Assembly (NCBI GenBank): GCA_030824555.1
Contig: JAVBXK010000129.1
Span: forward strand, 1-50,077
Direction: 5' to 3'
DNA length: 50,077 bases
Source: a bacterium
GTDB lineage: Bacteria; Pseudomonadota; Gammaproteobacteria; Burkholderiales; Burkholderiaceae_C
Both the position numbers and the translations under genes were made by a program. Under the pieces are notes generated by a model. That model had not been told where the DNA came from. It searched no databases and was given only the letters and a program-made list of their open reading frames with translations. Positions 16,747-25,469 of this stretch are shown piece by piece (the first letter of the stretch is position 1; the number at the start of each line of letters is the position of its first letter).

Positions 16747-17608
16747 ACACCCAGTAGACGAACACGAACACGACCAGCCAGACCACGTCCACAAAGTGCC
16801 AGTACCAGGCCACTGCCTCGAAGGCGAAGTGGTTGTGTTCCGAGAAGTGACCTTTCATGCTGCGACCCAGCATGACAGCCAGCATGATGGCCCCCAGTGT
16901 CACGTGCATGCCGTGGAAGCCGGTCAGGATGAAAAAGGTGGCGCCGTACACACCTGCGCCGAGCGTCAGACCCAATTCGCTGTAGGCGTGCATGTATTCA
17001 TAGACTTGGAAGCCCATGAAAACTGCGCCCAGCAGAATGGTCAGCAGCAGGCCCAGCTTCAATTGACCACGTTTGTTTTCGATCAAGCCCCAGTGTGCCC
17101 AGGTCAGGGTGGCGCCCGAAAGCAGCAGCAGCATTGTGTTGATGGCTGGAATGCCCCATGCCCCCATGGGGGTGAAGGCTTCGCCCATCGGACCGGCACT
17201 GGGCCATTTGGGGTCAAAGCCCGCGAAGGGGGCATACGCAGCATCGAACCCACCCAGTTCTGGCAGCGCAATGCGGCGAATGTAGAACAACACGCCGAAG
17301 AAGCATGCAAAGAACATCAGTTCGGAAAAAATGAACCACACCATGCCGATGCGGTAGGAGCGGTCTTCCCACATGGTGTATTTGCCGCCAACGCTTTCAG
17401 CGATCACCTCGCTGAACCAGCGCACCACCACGTACAGGATGAGCGCTGCGCCGAACAGCATGCTCCACACCCCAGAGGGCACACCATTGAGTTTGAAGAT
17501 GAAACCGAGGGCCAGCAGAAAGATGCCTGACGACAGGAACGTCGAATAGTGGCTGGCGGCCGGGACGAAGTAATGCGCCTTGGCATCTGGAATAGCTGTG
17601 GTGCTCAT
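16745..17608 (-). CDS. ctaE: cytochrome c oxidase subunit III
   Basis: 287 residues, seven membrane segments. The sequences HYFVPAASHYSTF, RIGMVWFIFSELMFFACFF and GFHGMHVTLGAI are typical of subunit III of aa3 oxidases. The ATG at 17608 has GGAG nine bases before it and was chosen over a GTG five codons upstream. Last subunit gene of the minus-strand oxidase operon; it follows ctaG by 31 bases and ends within a terminator hairpin. Confidence 0.96.
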   Translation of the reverse strand: MSTTAIPDAKAHYFVPAASHYSTFLSSGIFLLALGFIFKLNGVPSGVWSMLFGAALILYVVVRWFSEVIAESVGGKYTMWEDRSYRIGMVWFIFSELMFFACFFGVLFYIRRIALPELGGFDAAYAPFAGFDPKWPSAGPMGEAFTPMGAWGIPAINTMLLLLSGATLTWAHWGLIENKRGQLKLGLLLTILLGAVFMGFQVYEYMHAYSELGLTLGAGVYGATFFILTGFHGMHVTLGAIMLAVMLGRSMKGHFSEHNHFAFEAVAWYWHFVDVVWLVVFVFVYWV

Positions 17609-17639
17609 GGTTTGTGTCTCCACTTTCAGTCAAGTCGGG

Positions 17640-18218
17640 TTAAAGCTTTGCCTTCGGCGCTTCGAAGAAGGTGTATGAAAGCGTGATCGTGCCCAGGTCG
17701 GGACGCAATTCCGGGTTCACAACGAACACAACGGGCATCCAGCGTTCCTCGCCTGGCTGAAAGGTCTGTTCCGAAAAACAGAAACATTCAATTTTTTCAA
17801 AATAGGGTGCTGCCACGGCAGGTGTTACGCTGGGAATGGCCTGGCCTACGAAAACCTGGGCTGAGTCGTTCTTGACGCGGTACTGCGTGTGAATGACGGC
17901 ACCGGGGTTCACGCGCATGGAAAACTGCTCGGGTGCAAACGAAAGCCCCACGCCGGGCATGGTGTGACTGAGAAACTCCACCTTGACCCAGCGTGCGGCA
18001 TCCACTTGCGTGTTTTTGTTCACCACGGCGGCTTGGGTGTTGGTGCGCCCGTTCAAGCCCGTTATCTTGCAGATGACGTCGTACAACGGCACCAATGCAA
18101 ACCCGAACCCGACGAAAAACAACGCAACCACCGCCAGGCGAACGCCCAGGCGCTGATTGCTCTGCACGCGGGGCGTTGGCGGTAGGCTGTCAGTGGTCAA
18201 ACCGGCCTGTACTTCCAT
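17640..18218 (-). CDS. ctaG: cytochrome c oxidase assembly protein CtaG/Cox11
   Basis: 192 residues. One N-terminal membrane helix (about 25-45, VRLAVVALFFVGFGFALVPL) and a periplasmic immunoglobulin-like domain with the copper-binding pair in IECFCFSEQ. Cox11 delivers copper to the CuB site of subunit I. Its start overlaps the end of the small assembly gene by 22 bases. PLYDVICKITGLNG after the helix is a strong family marker. Confidence 0.95.
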   Translation of the reverse strand: MEVQAGLTTDSLPPTPRVQSNQRLGVRLAVVALFFVGFGFALVPLYDVICKITGLNGRTNTQAAVVNKNTQVDAARWVKVEFLSHTMPGVGLSFAPEQFSMRVNPGAVIHTQYRVKNDSAQVFVGQAIPSVTPAVAAPYFEKIECFCFSEQTFQPGEERWMPVVFVVNPELRPDLGTITLSYTFFEAPKAKL

Positions 18219-18355
18219 ATGGCAAGCAGAAAAATGGCCAACACAACCCCACCCAGTGCCAGACCCAGTTTCAGATTGTTTTTGCGGCGGCTTGCCACCC
18301 AATCGGGCGCGTCCGCCTGAGGCAATTGCACAGGTGTTTTATCCATGTCGGGCAT
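18197..18355 (-). CDS. small cytochrome oxidase assembly protein
   Basis: 52 residues, one C-terminal membrane helix (about 29-46, LKLGLALGGVVLAIFLLAIW) preceded by the basic SRRKNNLK. Small proteins of this type, between subunit I and ctaG, are annotated in Burkholderiales as cytochrome oxidase small assembly proteins; the role is inferred from place. Start options are in-frame ATGs at 18370 (overlapping the ctaD stop as TGATG), 18355 and 18346. Coupling to ctaD translation is likely if the first is used. Confidence 0.7.
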   Translation of the reverse strand: MPDMDKTPVQLPQADAPDWVASRRKNNLKLGLALGGVVLAIFLLAIWKYRPV

Positions 18356-18369
18356 GTTCGCAGCGTGCA

Positions 18370-19974
18370 TCACTTGATGGTGGGCTGAACTTCAAAGGTG
18401 TGGTAAGGCGCGGGAGACGGCACAGTCCACTCAAGGCCAGTGGCACCTTCCCAAGACTTTGCCTCTGCCTTTTTGCCACCACGGATGCACTGAATGACGT
18501 TGTAGATGAAGATCAGGTGTGACGCTCCGAGCACGAATGCTCCCACGGTCGACATCATGTTCCATTCGGTGAACATCAATGGGTAGTCAGGGATGCGCCG
18601 GGGCATGCCAGCCAGACCCACCAGGAACTGGGGAATGAAAGTCAGGTTGAAACCAATGACAGCAACCCAGAAGTGCAGCCGCCCCAGGCGCTCGTTCAGC
18701 ATGTGCCCAGTCCACTTGGGCAGCCAGTAGTAAACGGCGGCCATGGCACCCATCACGGTAGTGGGGTACAGCGCGTAATGGAAGTGGGCCACCAGGAAGT
18801 AGGCGTTGTGGTACTGGGGGTCGGCAGCGGCATCGGCCAGCACCAAACCGGTCAAACCACCCCAGCCGAACAGCACGACGAAGCCGATGGCAAACAGCAT
18901 GGGCGTTTCAAAGCTCAGAGAGCCGCGCCAGATCGTGGCGATCCAGCAGAAGAACATCACCGCCAATGGCAGCGAAATCAGCATGGTGCTGTACATGAAG
19001 TACAGCTGCCCGCCGGTGGACATACCGCTGGTGAACATGTGGTGCGCCCACACGATCACTGACAGGCCTGCGATGCCCCACATCGAGTAAACCTGCGCGC
19101 GATAGCCATACGTGGGCTTGCGAGAGAAGGCAGACAGCACATGCGGCACAGCGCCTGTGATGGGCAACAACAGCACATAGACCTCTGGGTGACCCATGAA
19201 CCAGAAAATGTGTTGCCACAGCACTGGGTCGCCACCGCCCGAAGCGCTGAAGAAGTGGGTGCCGAAGTGGCGGTCCATCAGGACCATCGTCACGCCGCCT
19301 GCCAGCACCGGCATGATCACGATCAGCAAAATGGCCGTCATCAGGAAGCCGTGTGCGAACAGGGGCATCTTCATCAGCGTCATGCCGGGTGCTCGCATGT
19401 TCAGGATCGTGACGATCACGTTGATCGCACCCAGAATGGACGACACGCCCAGCATGTGAACGGCAAAAATGGCAAAGTCCATGCCCCAGCCACTCTGCAC
19501 GGAAAGTGGTGCATACATGGTCCAACCCGTGTCCACGGCACCTGGGCCGATGCCCGCAATGCCCAGGAAGAACGGCAGGGTCAGCATCAAAGCAGCAGGT
19601 GGCAGAATCCAGAAGCCCCAGTTGTTCAGACGTGGCAGGGCCATGTCAGGGGCCCCCAGCACCATGGGCAACATGTAGTTGGCCAGGCCAGTGGCGGCAG
19701 GCATGGCAAAACCGAACACCATGATCAGGCCGTGCAGCGTGATCAGCTGGTTGAAGAACTCGGGTTGCATCAGTTGCAATCCGGGTTGGAACAGCTCGGC
19801 GCGCACCGCCAGAATCATCGAGCCGCCGATCAGCAGCATCGTGAGGGCGAAAATCAAGTACATGATGCCAATGTCTTTGTGGTTGGTGGTTTCTATCCAC
19901 CGCAACCAGCCATAGGCATGGTGGGTATCGTGCCCGCCATCGTGGTGCAAGTCGTGCGCCAAATCATGTGCCAT
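18370..19974 (-). CDS. ctaD: cytochrome c oxidase subunit I (aa3)
   Basis: 534 residues with 12 membrane segments. The catalytic core of the proton-pumping terminal oxidase. HPEVYVLLLP (cross-linked His-Tyr and CuB ligand), AHHMFTSG (CuB histidines), and HFHYALYP (heme ligands) are all intact, as is the D-channel entrance region. A His-rich N-terminus, AHDLAHDLHHDGGHDTHH, is unusual in density and could bind metal. The AAGGAGTT ribosome site just before 19974 fixes the start. Lies 32 bases behind ctaC. Confidence 0.97.
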   Translation of the reverse strand: MAHDLAHDLHHDGGHDTHHAYGWLRWIETTNHKDIGIMYLIFALTMLLIGGSMILAVRAELFQPGLQLMQPEFFNQLITLHGLIMVFGFAMPAATGLANYMLPMVLGAPDMALPRLNNWGFWILPPAALMLTLPFFLGIAGIGPGAVDTGWTMYAPLSVQSGWGMDFAIFAVHMLGVSSILGAINVIVTILNMRAPGMTLMKMPLFAHGFLMTAILLIVIMPVLAGGVTMVLMDRHFGTHFFSASGGGDPVLWQHIFWFMGHPEVYVLLLPITGAVPHVLSAFSRKPTYGYRAQVYSMWGIAGLSVIVWAHHMFTSGMSTGGQLYFMYSTMLISLPLAVMFFCWIATIWRGSLSFETPMLFAIGFVVLFGWGGLTGLVLADAAADPQYHNAYFLVAHFHYALYPTTVMGAMAAVYYWLPKWTGHMLNERLGRLHFWVAVIGFNLTFIPQFLVGLAGMPRRIPDYPLMFTEWNMMSTVGAFVLGASHLIFIYNVIQCIRGGKKAEAKSWEGATGLEWTVPSPAPYHTFEVQPTIK

Positions 19975-20006
19975 GGGTAACTCCTTTATCTTGAATGCTT
20001 GATCGA

Positions 20007-20816
20007 TTACTTGGCGCTGGCGACGAGTGCCTTGCGAGAGGCCAACCAGGTGTTGAACTCTTCTTGCGTCACGACATTGACAACCACTGGCATGAAGCCG
20101 TGCTCTTTGCCGCACAGTTCAGAGCACTGACCGCGGTAGGTGCCCGTTTTGTCGACGGTGGCCCAGAATTCGCGCAGGAAACCGGGCACAGCGTCGCGCT
20201 TGACGCCAAATGCGGGTACCCACCAGCTGTGGATCACATCGTTGGATGTTGTGATGAAGCGCACCTTCTTGCCGACCGGTATGACCAGGGGGTTATCCAC
20301 TTCCAACAAGTAGTTTTCACCTTTTGCTGTGGTGTTTTCGATCTGTTCGCGCGGTGTGGTCAGGCGACTGGTGTATTTCACACCTTCGGCTGGGAATTCG
20401 TATTCCCACAGCCACTGGCTGCCGGTGACCTTGACGACCAAGTCTGCGTCGGTCTTTGTGTCTTCGTACATCAGGACCGCGTGGTAGGCAGGGATGCCGA
20501 ACACACCGTAGTCAAGGATGAGCAAGCCCGCAAACGGCAGCAGCACAAAGAACCACTGCTTGCGGGATTTGGGCGCGACAAAATTGGCTGCCACGTGCCC
20601 CCGCGACTTTCGGTGTGCCCAGAATGAATAAAGCATCAATGCCAGAACGCCGAAGAACAGCGTCAGGGCGATGACCATGAACAGGTTGTGTACGTGCAAG
20701 GTTTCCCGTGCAATGGGGGTCACCGGTTCAGGGAAATTCCATGAATAGCCTGCCACAGCGGTGGCCGCTGCCACGGAAATGGTCAGTCCCACGACTGTTT
20801 TCTTGATGCCTTGCAT
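20007..20816 (-). CDS. ctaC: cytochrome c oxidase subunit II
   Basis: 269 residues. A signal or anchor helix (about 5-25), two further membrane helices (about 43-65 and 85-105), then the periplasmic CuA domain. The CuA ligands are in CSELCGKEHGFM. There is no fused cytochrome c domain, unlike many betaproteobacterial subunit II proteins, so electrons must come from a separate cytochrome c. First subunit gene of the minus-strand operon. Confidence 0.96.
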   Translation of the reverse strand: MQGIKKTVVGLTISVAAATAVAGYSWNFPEPVTPIARETLHVHNLFMVIALTLFFGVLALMLYSFWAHRKSRGHVAANFVAPKSRKQWFFVLLPFAGLLILDYGVFGIPAYHAVLMYEDTKTDADLVVKVTGSQWLWEYEFPAEGVKYTSRLTTPREQIENTTAKGENYLLEVDNPLVIPVGKKVRFITTSNDVIHSWWVPAFGVKRDAVPGFLREFWATVDKTGTYRGQCSELCGKEHGFMPVVVNVVTQEEFNTWLASRKALVASAK

Positions 20817-20837
20817 AGTTCTCCGTCCTGATGAGTG

Positions 20838-20866
20838 CAATTCGCCGACGCTTTGATAATTGTCAA
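20838..20866 (-). promoter_or_regulatory. putative promoter of oxidase operon
   Basis: A consensus minus-35 box TTGACA (complement of 20861-20866) is followed after 17 bases by a poor minus-10, GAATTG. Position upstream of ctaC is right, but the weak minus-10 keeps confidence low. Confidence 0.3.
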
Positions 20867-20976
20867 TTCTAGTGGGTCAGCTGGCTACCCGGACTCCCAA
20901 GAAACCCCGGGGGGCACCCGTGACTTGATTTCTGGGCTTCTGGTATCAATTTGTCGGGCTGGATTGCCTCTGTGAC

Positions 20977-21198
20977 TCAGTTGAACCACAGACTTCTGAC
21001 TGTGGGCCAGACCAATGCCCAGACAATGATGAAAGGGGCGGCGACCCAGGACAGTTCAATGACAATCGAGCCATGAAAGTTGGCTTGGGGGTCAGTCTGT
21101 GCACGATGGTTTCGCCAGCTCGACCAGCACATCAGCATGAACACGATGACCAGAATGGCCATACTCAGCAGGCCCAATACACCACGAAAATTGTCCAA
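20977..21198 (-). CDS. mini-protein resembling Cox2 transmembrane hairpin
   Basis: 73 residues, two membrane helices (about 8-27 and 45-66). The arrangement of helix, basic WRNHR, loop, then HGSIVIELSWVAAPFIIVW and a final helix parallels the N-terminal hairpin of oxidase subunit II (helix, WxxR, loop, xIEIxWTxxP), but no CuA domain follows. The start is TTG with AGGAG six bases ahead. It lies upstream of ctaC on the same strand, 160 bases away. Function unknown; it could be an accessory subunit or a relic of a duplicated subunit II. Confidence 0.6.
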   Translation of the reverse strand: MDNFRGVLGLLSMAILVIVFMLMCWSSWRNHRAQTDPQANFHGSIVIELSWVAAPFIIVWALVWPTVRSLWFN

Positions 21199-21387
21199 AC
21201 TGCGCTCCTGTTGCCCCTGCCGTCAACGCAGGTGCTGACGGGCTGTCATCCGAGGCAAGGCGCGCATTCTATGTAAAGTCAGCGGTTCGTGTTGGATGTT
21301 CAAGCCGTGGTCAGGGTATGTACCCGTTATCGGCAGGGCGAGATGGCAATGTGTCAAACAGCTGGGCTCTCCAGCGTCAGGAAGATC

Positions 21388-22005
21388 ATGGTTCAGTGGT
21401 ACGGCAAGGAATCCAGGCGAGCGCTGTTGTGCGGCCTGTTGGGCATACTGGGTGCGGGCATCGCGGGGTGTTCGGAGTCGGCACCGCCGTTTGTTGGCAT
21501 TGATCTCACGGGCGCGACATACGCCCAAGGTTTTTCGTTGCCCGATCAGCACGGCCGTGTCCGTTCGCTGGATTCGTTTGCAGGCAAGGTTGTGGTGGTG
21601 TTTTTTGGCTACACGCAATGCCCTGATGTCTGCCCGACATCCCTGGCTGAACTGGCTGAAACCAAGCGATTGCTGGGTGACCAGGGTACGCGCCTGCAAG
21701 GCGTGTTCATCAGCGTCGACCCTGCCCGTGACACACCTGAAGTCATGAAGGCCTACATGGCCAATTTTGACAACACGTTCCTGGCTCTTCATGCGACGGC
21801 TGAGCAGTTGCCCGATCTCGCCAAATCGTTCAAGGTGTACTACAAGCAGGTGGACGGCAAAACGCCCTCAAGCTACACCATGGACCACTCAGCTGGCAGC
21901 TATGTGTATGACCCCAAGGGGCGCGTGCGCCTGTATCACCGCTATGGCAGCGGTGCGCCAGCGTTGGCTGCAGACATCAGACGCCTGCTTGCAGAGAAGG
22001 GCTGA
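21388..22005 (+). CDS. SCO1/SenC copper chaperone lipoprotein
   Basis: 205 residues. A lipoprotein signal, RRALLCGLLGILGAGIAGC, precedes a thioredoxin-like domain with CPDVC (copper-binding CxxxC) and a later histidine in YTMDHSAGSYVYD. SCO proteins load copper into the CuA site of subunit II. ATG 21388 was preferred since it places the lipobox at about residue 23; the open frame extends 33 codons further. Unlike the usual order it is divergent from the oxidase operon. Confidence 0.9.
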   Translation: MVQWYGKESRRALLCGLLGILGAGIAGCSESAPPFVGIDLTGATYAQGFSLPDQHGRVRSLDSFAGKVVVVFFGYTQCPDVCPTSLAELAETKRLLGDQGTRLQGVFISVDPARDTPEVMKAYMANFDNTFLALHATAEQLPDLAKSFKVYYKQVDGKTPSSYTMDHSAGSYVYDPKGRVRLYHRYGSGAPALAADIRRLLAEKG

Positions 22006-22013
22006 CAGCCCTA

Positions 22014-23003
22014 TCAATCCACCCGTGCGCCGCTGCTTTTCACCACAGGGCCATATTTGGCGCGTTCCTGTGCCATGAACGACCCAAACTGCTCAGGGGT
22101 GCTTGGCGTGGTCTCGGCCATCAGGGTGGCAAACCGGGCCTTCACGTCGGGGTGTGCCAAGGCCTCGGTGTAGGCCTTGTTCAGCCGCTGGATCACGTCT
22201 GCCGGCGTGCCTGAGGGGGCCACCAGGCCCCACCAAGTGTCTACCGCAAAGCCGGGATACAACTCGGCCACGGCGGGTACGTCGGGCAATGCCGGACTGC
22301 GCAGTGCGGTGGTGACTGCCAACGCCTTGAGCTTGCCCGCCTTGATGTTGGCAGACGCGGTTGCCAGGTTGTCAAAATTGAAATCCACCTGGCCCCCCAG
22401 CAAAGCCAATTGCGCAGGGTTGCCGCCGTTGTACGGAATGTGCAGGGCAAAAATGCCTGCCCGCTGCTTGAACAACTCCCCTGCCAGGTGGCCAGCGCTG
22501 CCGTTGCCCCCGGACCCGAAATTCAGCTTGGCGGGGTTGGCCTTGGCGTAGGCTACCAAGTCTTTCAGTGTGTGGATGTTCAGCCGCTTGGCGGCTTCGG
22601 CGTTCATCACCAGCACGTTGGGCACCCTCACCAGTTGGGTGATGGGGGCAAAGTCTTTGGCTGCATCGAAAGGCATCCGGGCAAACAACCACGGGTTGAT
22701 GGCATGCGTGGCCACGGCTGCAATGCCGATGGTCAAACCATCGGGCGCTGCTTTGGCTACCAAGTCGACACCGATGTTGCCACCAGCGCCTGGTTTGTTT
22801 TCGATCACCACCACGCCCAGTGATTCCTTCACACGCTCTGCCAGCACCCGTGCCGTGACATCAATGGGGCCGCCTGGTCCATAAGGCACCACGATGCGGC
22901 TGACTTTGCTCTGCGCCAGGGCGCTGGACATGAGCATGGTGTTGCCAGCCAACAGGGCGGCCAACATGGCAGGGGCGGTGACAAGCATCTGGCGTCGCAG
23001 CAT
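22014..23003 (-). CDS. Bug/TctC family periplasmic solute-binding protein
   Basis: 329 residues with a signal peptide ending at about ALAQS. IVVPYGPGGPIDVTARVLAE, VVIENKPGAGGNIGVDLVA and the closing KSSGARVD are Bug-family features. These bind carboxylates and related acids for tripartite tricarboxylate transporters, though many copies stand alone as here. No TctA or TctB is adjacent, so the ligand cannot be named. It is convergent with the SCO gene, eight bases apart. Confidence 0.92.
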   Translation of the reverse strand: MLRRQMLVTAPAMLAALLAGNTMLMSSALAQSKVSRIVVPYGPGGPIDVTARVLAERVKESLGVVVIENKPGAGGNIGVDLVAKAAPDGLTIGIAAVATHAINPWLFARMPFDAAKDFAPITQLVRVPNVLVMNAEAAKRLNIHTLKDLVAYAKANPAKLNFGSGGNGSAGHLAGELFKQRAGIFALHIPYNGGNPAQLALLGGQVDFNFDNLATASANIKAGKLKALAVTTALRSPALPDVPAVAELYPGFAVDTWWGLVAPSGTPADVIQRLNKAYTEALAHPDVKARFATLMAETTPSTPEQFGSFMAQERAKYGPVVKSSGARVD

Positions 23004-23099
23004 GGTGTGTGTCTCGGTTTCGTTGGAAGGAATCGGGTTGTGGGCCGAAGGTGGGGGTGCCCGGGTCAATGTAGCTTGTCGCGCCAGGTCATCTTGCTG

Positions 23100-24137
23100 T
23101 CAAGGGTGAGCCTTGTCTGCTTCGGAGGTGAACGAGTCTGCAAAAAATTCGTCTGCTGGCAGGCCGCAGCGCGTCGAAAAATCGGTGCGTGCTGACTCCA
23201 CCACCACGGGGGCACCGCAGGCATACACCTGGTGGCCGCTGAGGTCCGGGTGGTCGGCCATCACCGCCTGGTGGACAAAGCCTGTGCGGCCAGTCCAGTT
23301 GTCTGACGGGAGCGCATCCGACACCACGGGCACGTAGGTCAGGTTCGGCATGGTGGGGGCGAGCGCCAGCATCCACGGGTGCATGTACAGGTCCGACGGT
23401 CTGCGGCCACCCCAGTAGACCTGGACCGAGCGCTTGGAGTCAATGGCCTGCATGTGCTCCAGCAAAGCCTTGATGGGCGCGAAACCCGTTCCGGAAGCCA
23501 GGAAAACCATGGGTTTGCTGCTGTCCTCACGCAGGAAGAAGCTGCCATGCGGGCCTTCGATGCGAAGGATGTCCTTTTCTTTTAGTAAGCCAAACACCTG
23601 GTCAGTGAACTTGCCTCCCGGCATGTGCCGAACGTGCAATTCAATGTGCGCGGGCGAGCCCTGGTTGCTCGGTGCATTGGCCATGGAGTAGCTGCGGCGG
23701 TCTCCATCGCGCAGCAGGAATTCGACATACTGGCCGGCATGGAATTGAAACGGCTCCGTTGCTGGCAATTGCAAGCGCAGCACGGCTACGTCCGACGACA
23801 GCTTTTGCAAGGTGCTGACGCGAACGGGCATCTTCTTGATGGGGAATGCACCCACTTCCGTTACTTGTTTTGACTCTAGCACTATGTCAGATTGCGCCGT
23901 GGCGCAACAGGTCAGCACCATTCCAGCTGCGGCCTCCTCTGGTGTCAGCGCTTTGCTCTGATGGGGTCCATGCACAACGGTGCCCGACAGTTTTTTGCAT
24001 TTGCATGATCCGCAGGCTCCGTCTTTGCAGCCATAGGGCATGCCAATGCCGTCGCGTATGGCCGCGGCCAGGATGACTTCGCCGGGGTGCGCTTCAAAGT
24101 AGCGACCGCTGGGCTGAACCGTGATGTGAAATGTCAT
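23100..24137 (-). CDS. 2Fe-2S/FAD oxidoreductase (AscD/Fre-like)
   Basis: 345 residues. An N-terminal plant-type ferredoxin domain (about 1-90: CKDGACGSCKCKKL and a final Cys in LTCCATA) is followed by a ferredoxin-NADP+ reductase module with FAD motif RRSYSMANAP and NAD site FLASGTGFAPIKALLEH. Usually labelled CDP-6-deoxy-delta-3,4-glucoseen reductase in Burkholderiales, but no deoxysugar genes are here, so a general electron-transfer role is at least as likely. Start ATG 24137 gives MTFHITVQPSG, matching the family. Confidence 0.88.
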   Translation of the reverse strand: MTFHITVQPSGRYFEAHPGEVILAAAIRDGIGMPYGCKDGACGSCKCKKLSGTVVHGPHQSKALTPEEAAAGMVLTCCATAQSDIVLESKQVTEVGAFPIKKMPVRVSTLQKLSSDVAVLRLQLPATEPFQFHAGQYVEFLLRDGDRRSYSMANAPSNQGSPAHIELHVRHMPGGKFTDQVFGLLKEKDILRIEGPHGSFFLREDSSKPMVFLASGTGFAPIKALLEHMQAIDSKRSVQVYWGGRRPSDLYMHPWMLALAPTMPNLTYVPVVSDALPSDNWTGRTGFVHQAVMADHPDLSGHQVYACGAPVVVESARTDFSTRCGLPADEFFADSFTSEADKAHP

Positions 24138-24228
24138 ACTCGATTGGAACAAATGGATGAACGGGGTGCATGCCTGGCGCGTTGCAGCGTGGACGCATGG
24201 CCAAATTGTCTCGCATCTGGAGCATGGA

Positions 24229-25152
24229 ATGACATTGTTGGGGGCGTTGCCGTCACGGTTTCGGCGCGAACGGATTCTCGTGGTGGGGTGTGGCGACATC
24301 GGTCTGCGGACCGTGCGCGAATTGTGTCCGCGTGCGCGGGTGATGGCGCTCACGTCTAATGCGGAGCGCCGTGACGAGTTGCGTGCAGCCGGTTGCACCC
24401 CTCTGTTGGGCAACTTGGACCATCCAGCTGGGTTGCGCCGCTTGGCGGGGCTGTCCCACCGGGTATTGCACCTGGCACCACCGCCTGCTGATGCGGGCAA
24501 CCGCTGGCGTACCGACCCGCGAACGCGGGCGTTGACCCGTGTGCTGGCACTTCGCACACCACCGAAAGTGCTGGTGTATGGCTCGACCAGTGGTGTGTAT
24601 GGTGACTGTGAGGGGGCGTTGGTCCGGGAAACGCAGGTCTTGTCCCCACAAACGCCTCGCGCCATGAGGCGACAGGATGCGGAGGCATCGGTCCGGGCAT
24701 TTGGCAAGCAGGCTGGTGTGGCCTGGGTGATTTTGCGCATCCCGGGCATCTACGCCTTGGACCGCGAGGGCGGGACACCGGCCGAGCGGTTGCGCAAAGG
24801 CACGCCCGTGCTGGAGGCCGCTGACGACGTGTACACCAACCACATCCAGGCCGATGACCTGGCTCGGGCGTGTGTGCTGGCATTGTGGCGGGGCGGGCGC
24901 CAGCGTTGCGTCAACGTCAACGACGACACCGATCTGAAGATGGGCGACTACTTCGATCTGGCTGCCGATATCTACGGGCTTCCCCGCCCGCAGCGTTTGC
25001 CGCGTTCCACCGCACAGGCCCAATTGCCACTGGTGTTGCTGAGCTTCATGAGCGAGTCACGTCGCATGTGCAACGACCGCATGAAATCGGAGCTGGGCCT
25101 GGTGCTGCGTTACCCCACCGTGCGTGACGGGTTGCTGGCGCATGCGCCGTGA
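24229..25152 (+). CDS. NAD(P)-binding SDR-like epimerase
   Basis: 307 residues. Rossmann opening RILVVGCGDIGLRTVREL, a YGSTSGVYGD segment that holds the Ser of the active site, but the usual YxxxK is replaced by a region reading RRQDAEASV, so classic epimerase catalysis is doubtful. Resembles the YeeZ-type extended SDR proteins of unknown role. ATG 24229 has GGAG nearby; the open frame begins earlier. Divergent from the 2Fe-2S reductase, 91 bases apart. Confidence 0.78.
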   Translation: MTLLGALPSRFRRERILVVGCGDIGLRTVRELCPRARVMALTSNAERRDELRAAGCTPLLGNLDHPAGLRRLAGLSHRVLHLAPPPADAGNRWRTDPRTRALTRVLALRTPPKVLVYGSTSGVYGDCEGALVRETQVLSPQTPRAMRRQDAEASVRAFGKQAGVAWVILRIPGIYALDREGGTPAERLRKGTPVLEAADDVYTNHIQADDLARACVLALWRGGRQRCVNVNDDTDLKMGDYFDLAADIYGLPRPQRLPRSTAQAQLPLVLLSFMSESRRMCNDRMKSELGLVLRYPTVRDGLLAHAP

Positions 25153-25201
25153 CGGGCTGGGGATGGGCTGCCACTGACGGGCGGCACGCCGTGCAGAAAG
25201 C

Positions 25202-25225
25202 AAAAAGCCCCATGAATGGGGCTTT
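25202..25225 (-). terminator. terminator of tRNA-Leu
   Basis: Stem AAAGCCCCAT / ATGGGGCTTT. On the minus strand it ends in a run of five T, correctly placed 42 bases behind the tRNA; on the plus strand it may also stop transcription of the SDR gene. Confidence 0.7.
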
Positions 25226-25266
25226 GCTGTCGGTTGTTGCTGAAAACCACGCCACTGTGAAGTGAG

Positions 25267-25354
25267 TGGTGCCGGGGGCCGGACTCGAACCGGCACGGTG
25301 TTTAGCACCGGCAGATTTTGAATCTGCTGCGTCTACCAATTTCGCCACTCCGGC
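25267..25354 (-). tRNA. tRNA-Leu(CAA)
   Basis: 85 bases plus an encoded CCA. Acceptor arms GCCGGAG / CTCCGGC-type pairing is split by the class II structure: D arm GGCGAAATTGGTAGACGC, anticodon stem GCAGA/TCTGC with loop TTCAAAA (anticodon CAA), long variable arm with GGTG/CACC, T arm GGTTCGAGTCC. It decodes UUG leucine. A promoter and a terminator flank it. Confidence 0.95.
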
Positions 25355-25370
25355 GACAACCTAGCTCTAA

Positions 25371-25400
25371 ATTATGGCACAGTGCAAAGCCCTGTTGCAA
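25371..25400 (-). promoter_or_regulatory. promoter of tRNA-Leu
   Basis: TTGCAA and CATAAT on the minus strand, 18 bases apart, with the minus-10 ending 16 bases before the tRNA 5' end. Confidence 0.5.
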
Positions 25401-25469
25401 TGGAACTGCAGCGGGTAGCATTTTTTCTTTGCTTGGCATTTGTTTTCCTCTACCAACCAATTGCTGTCT

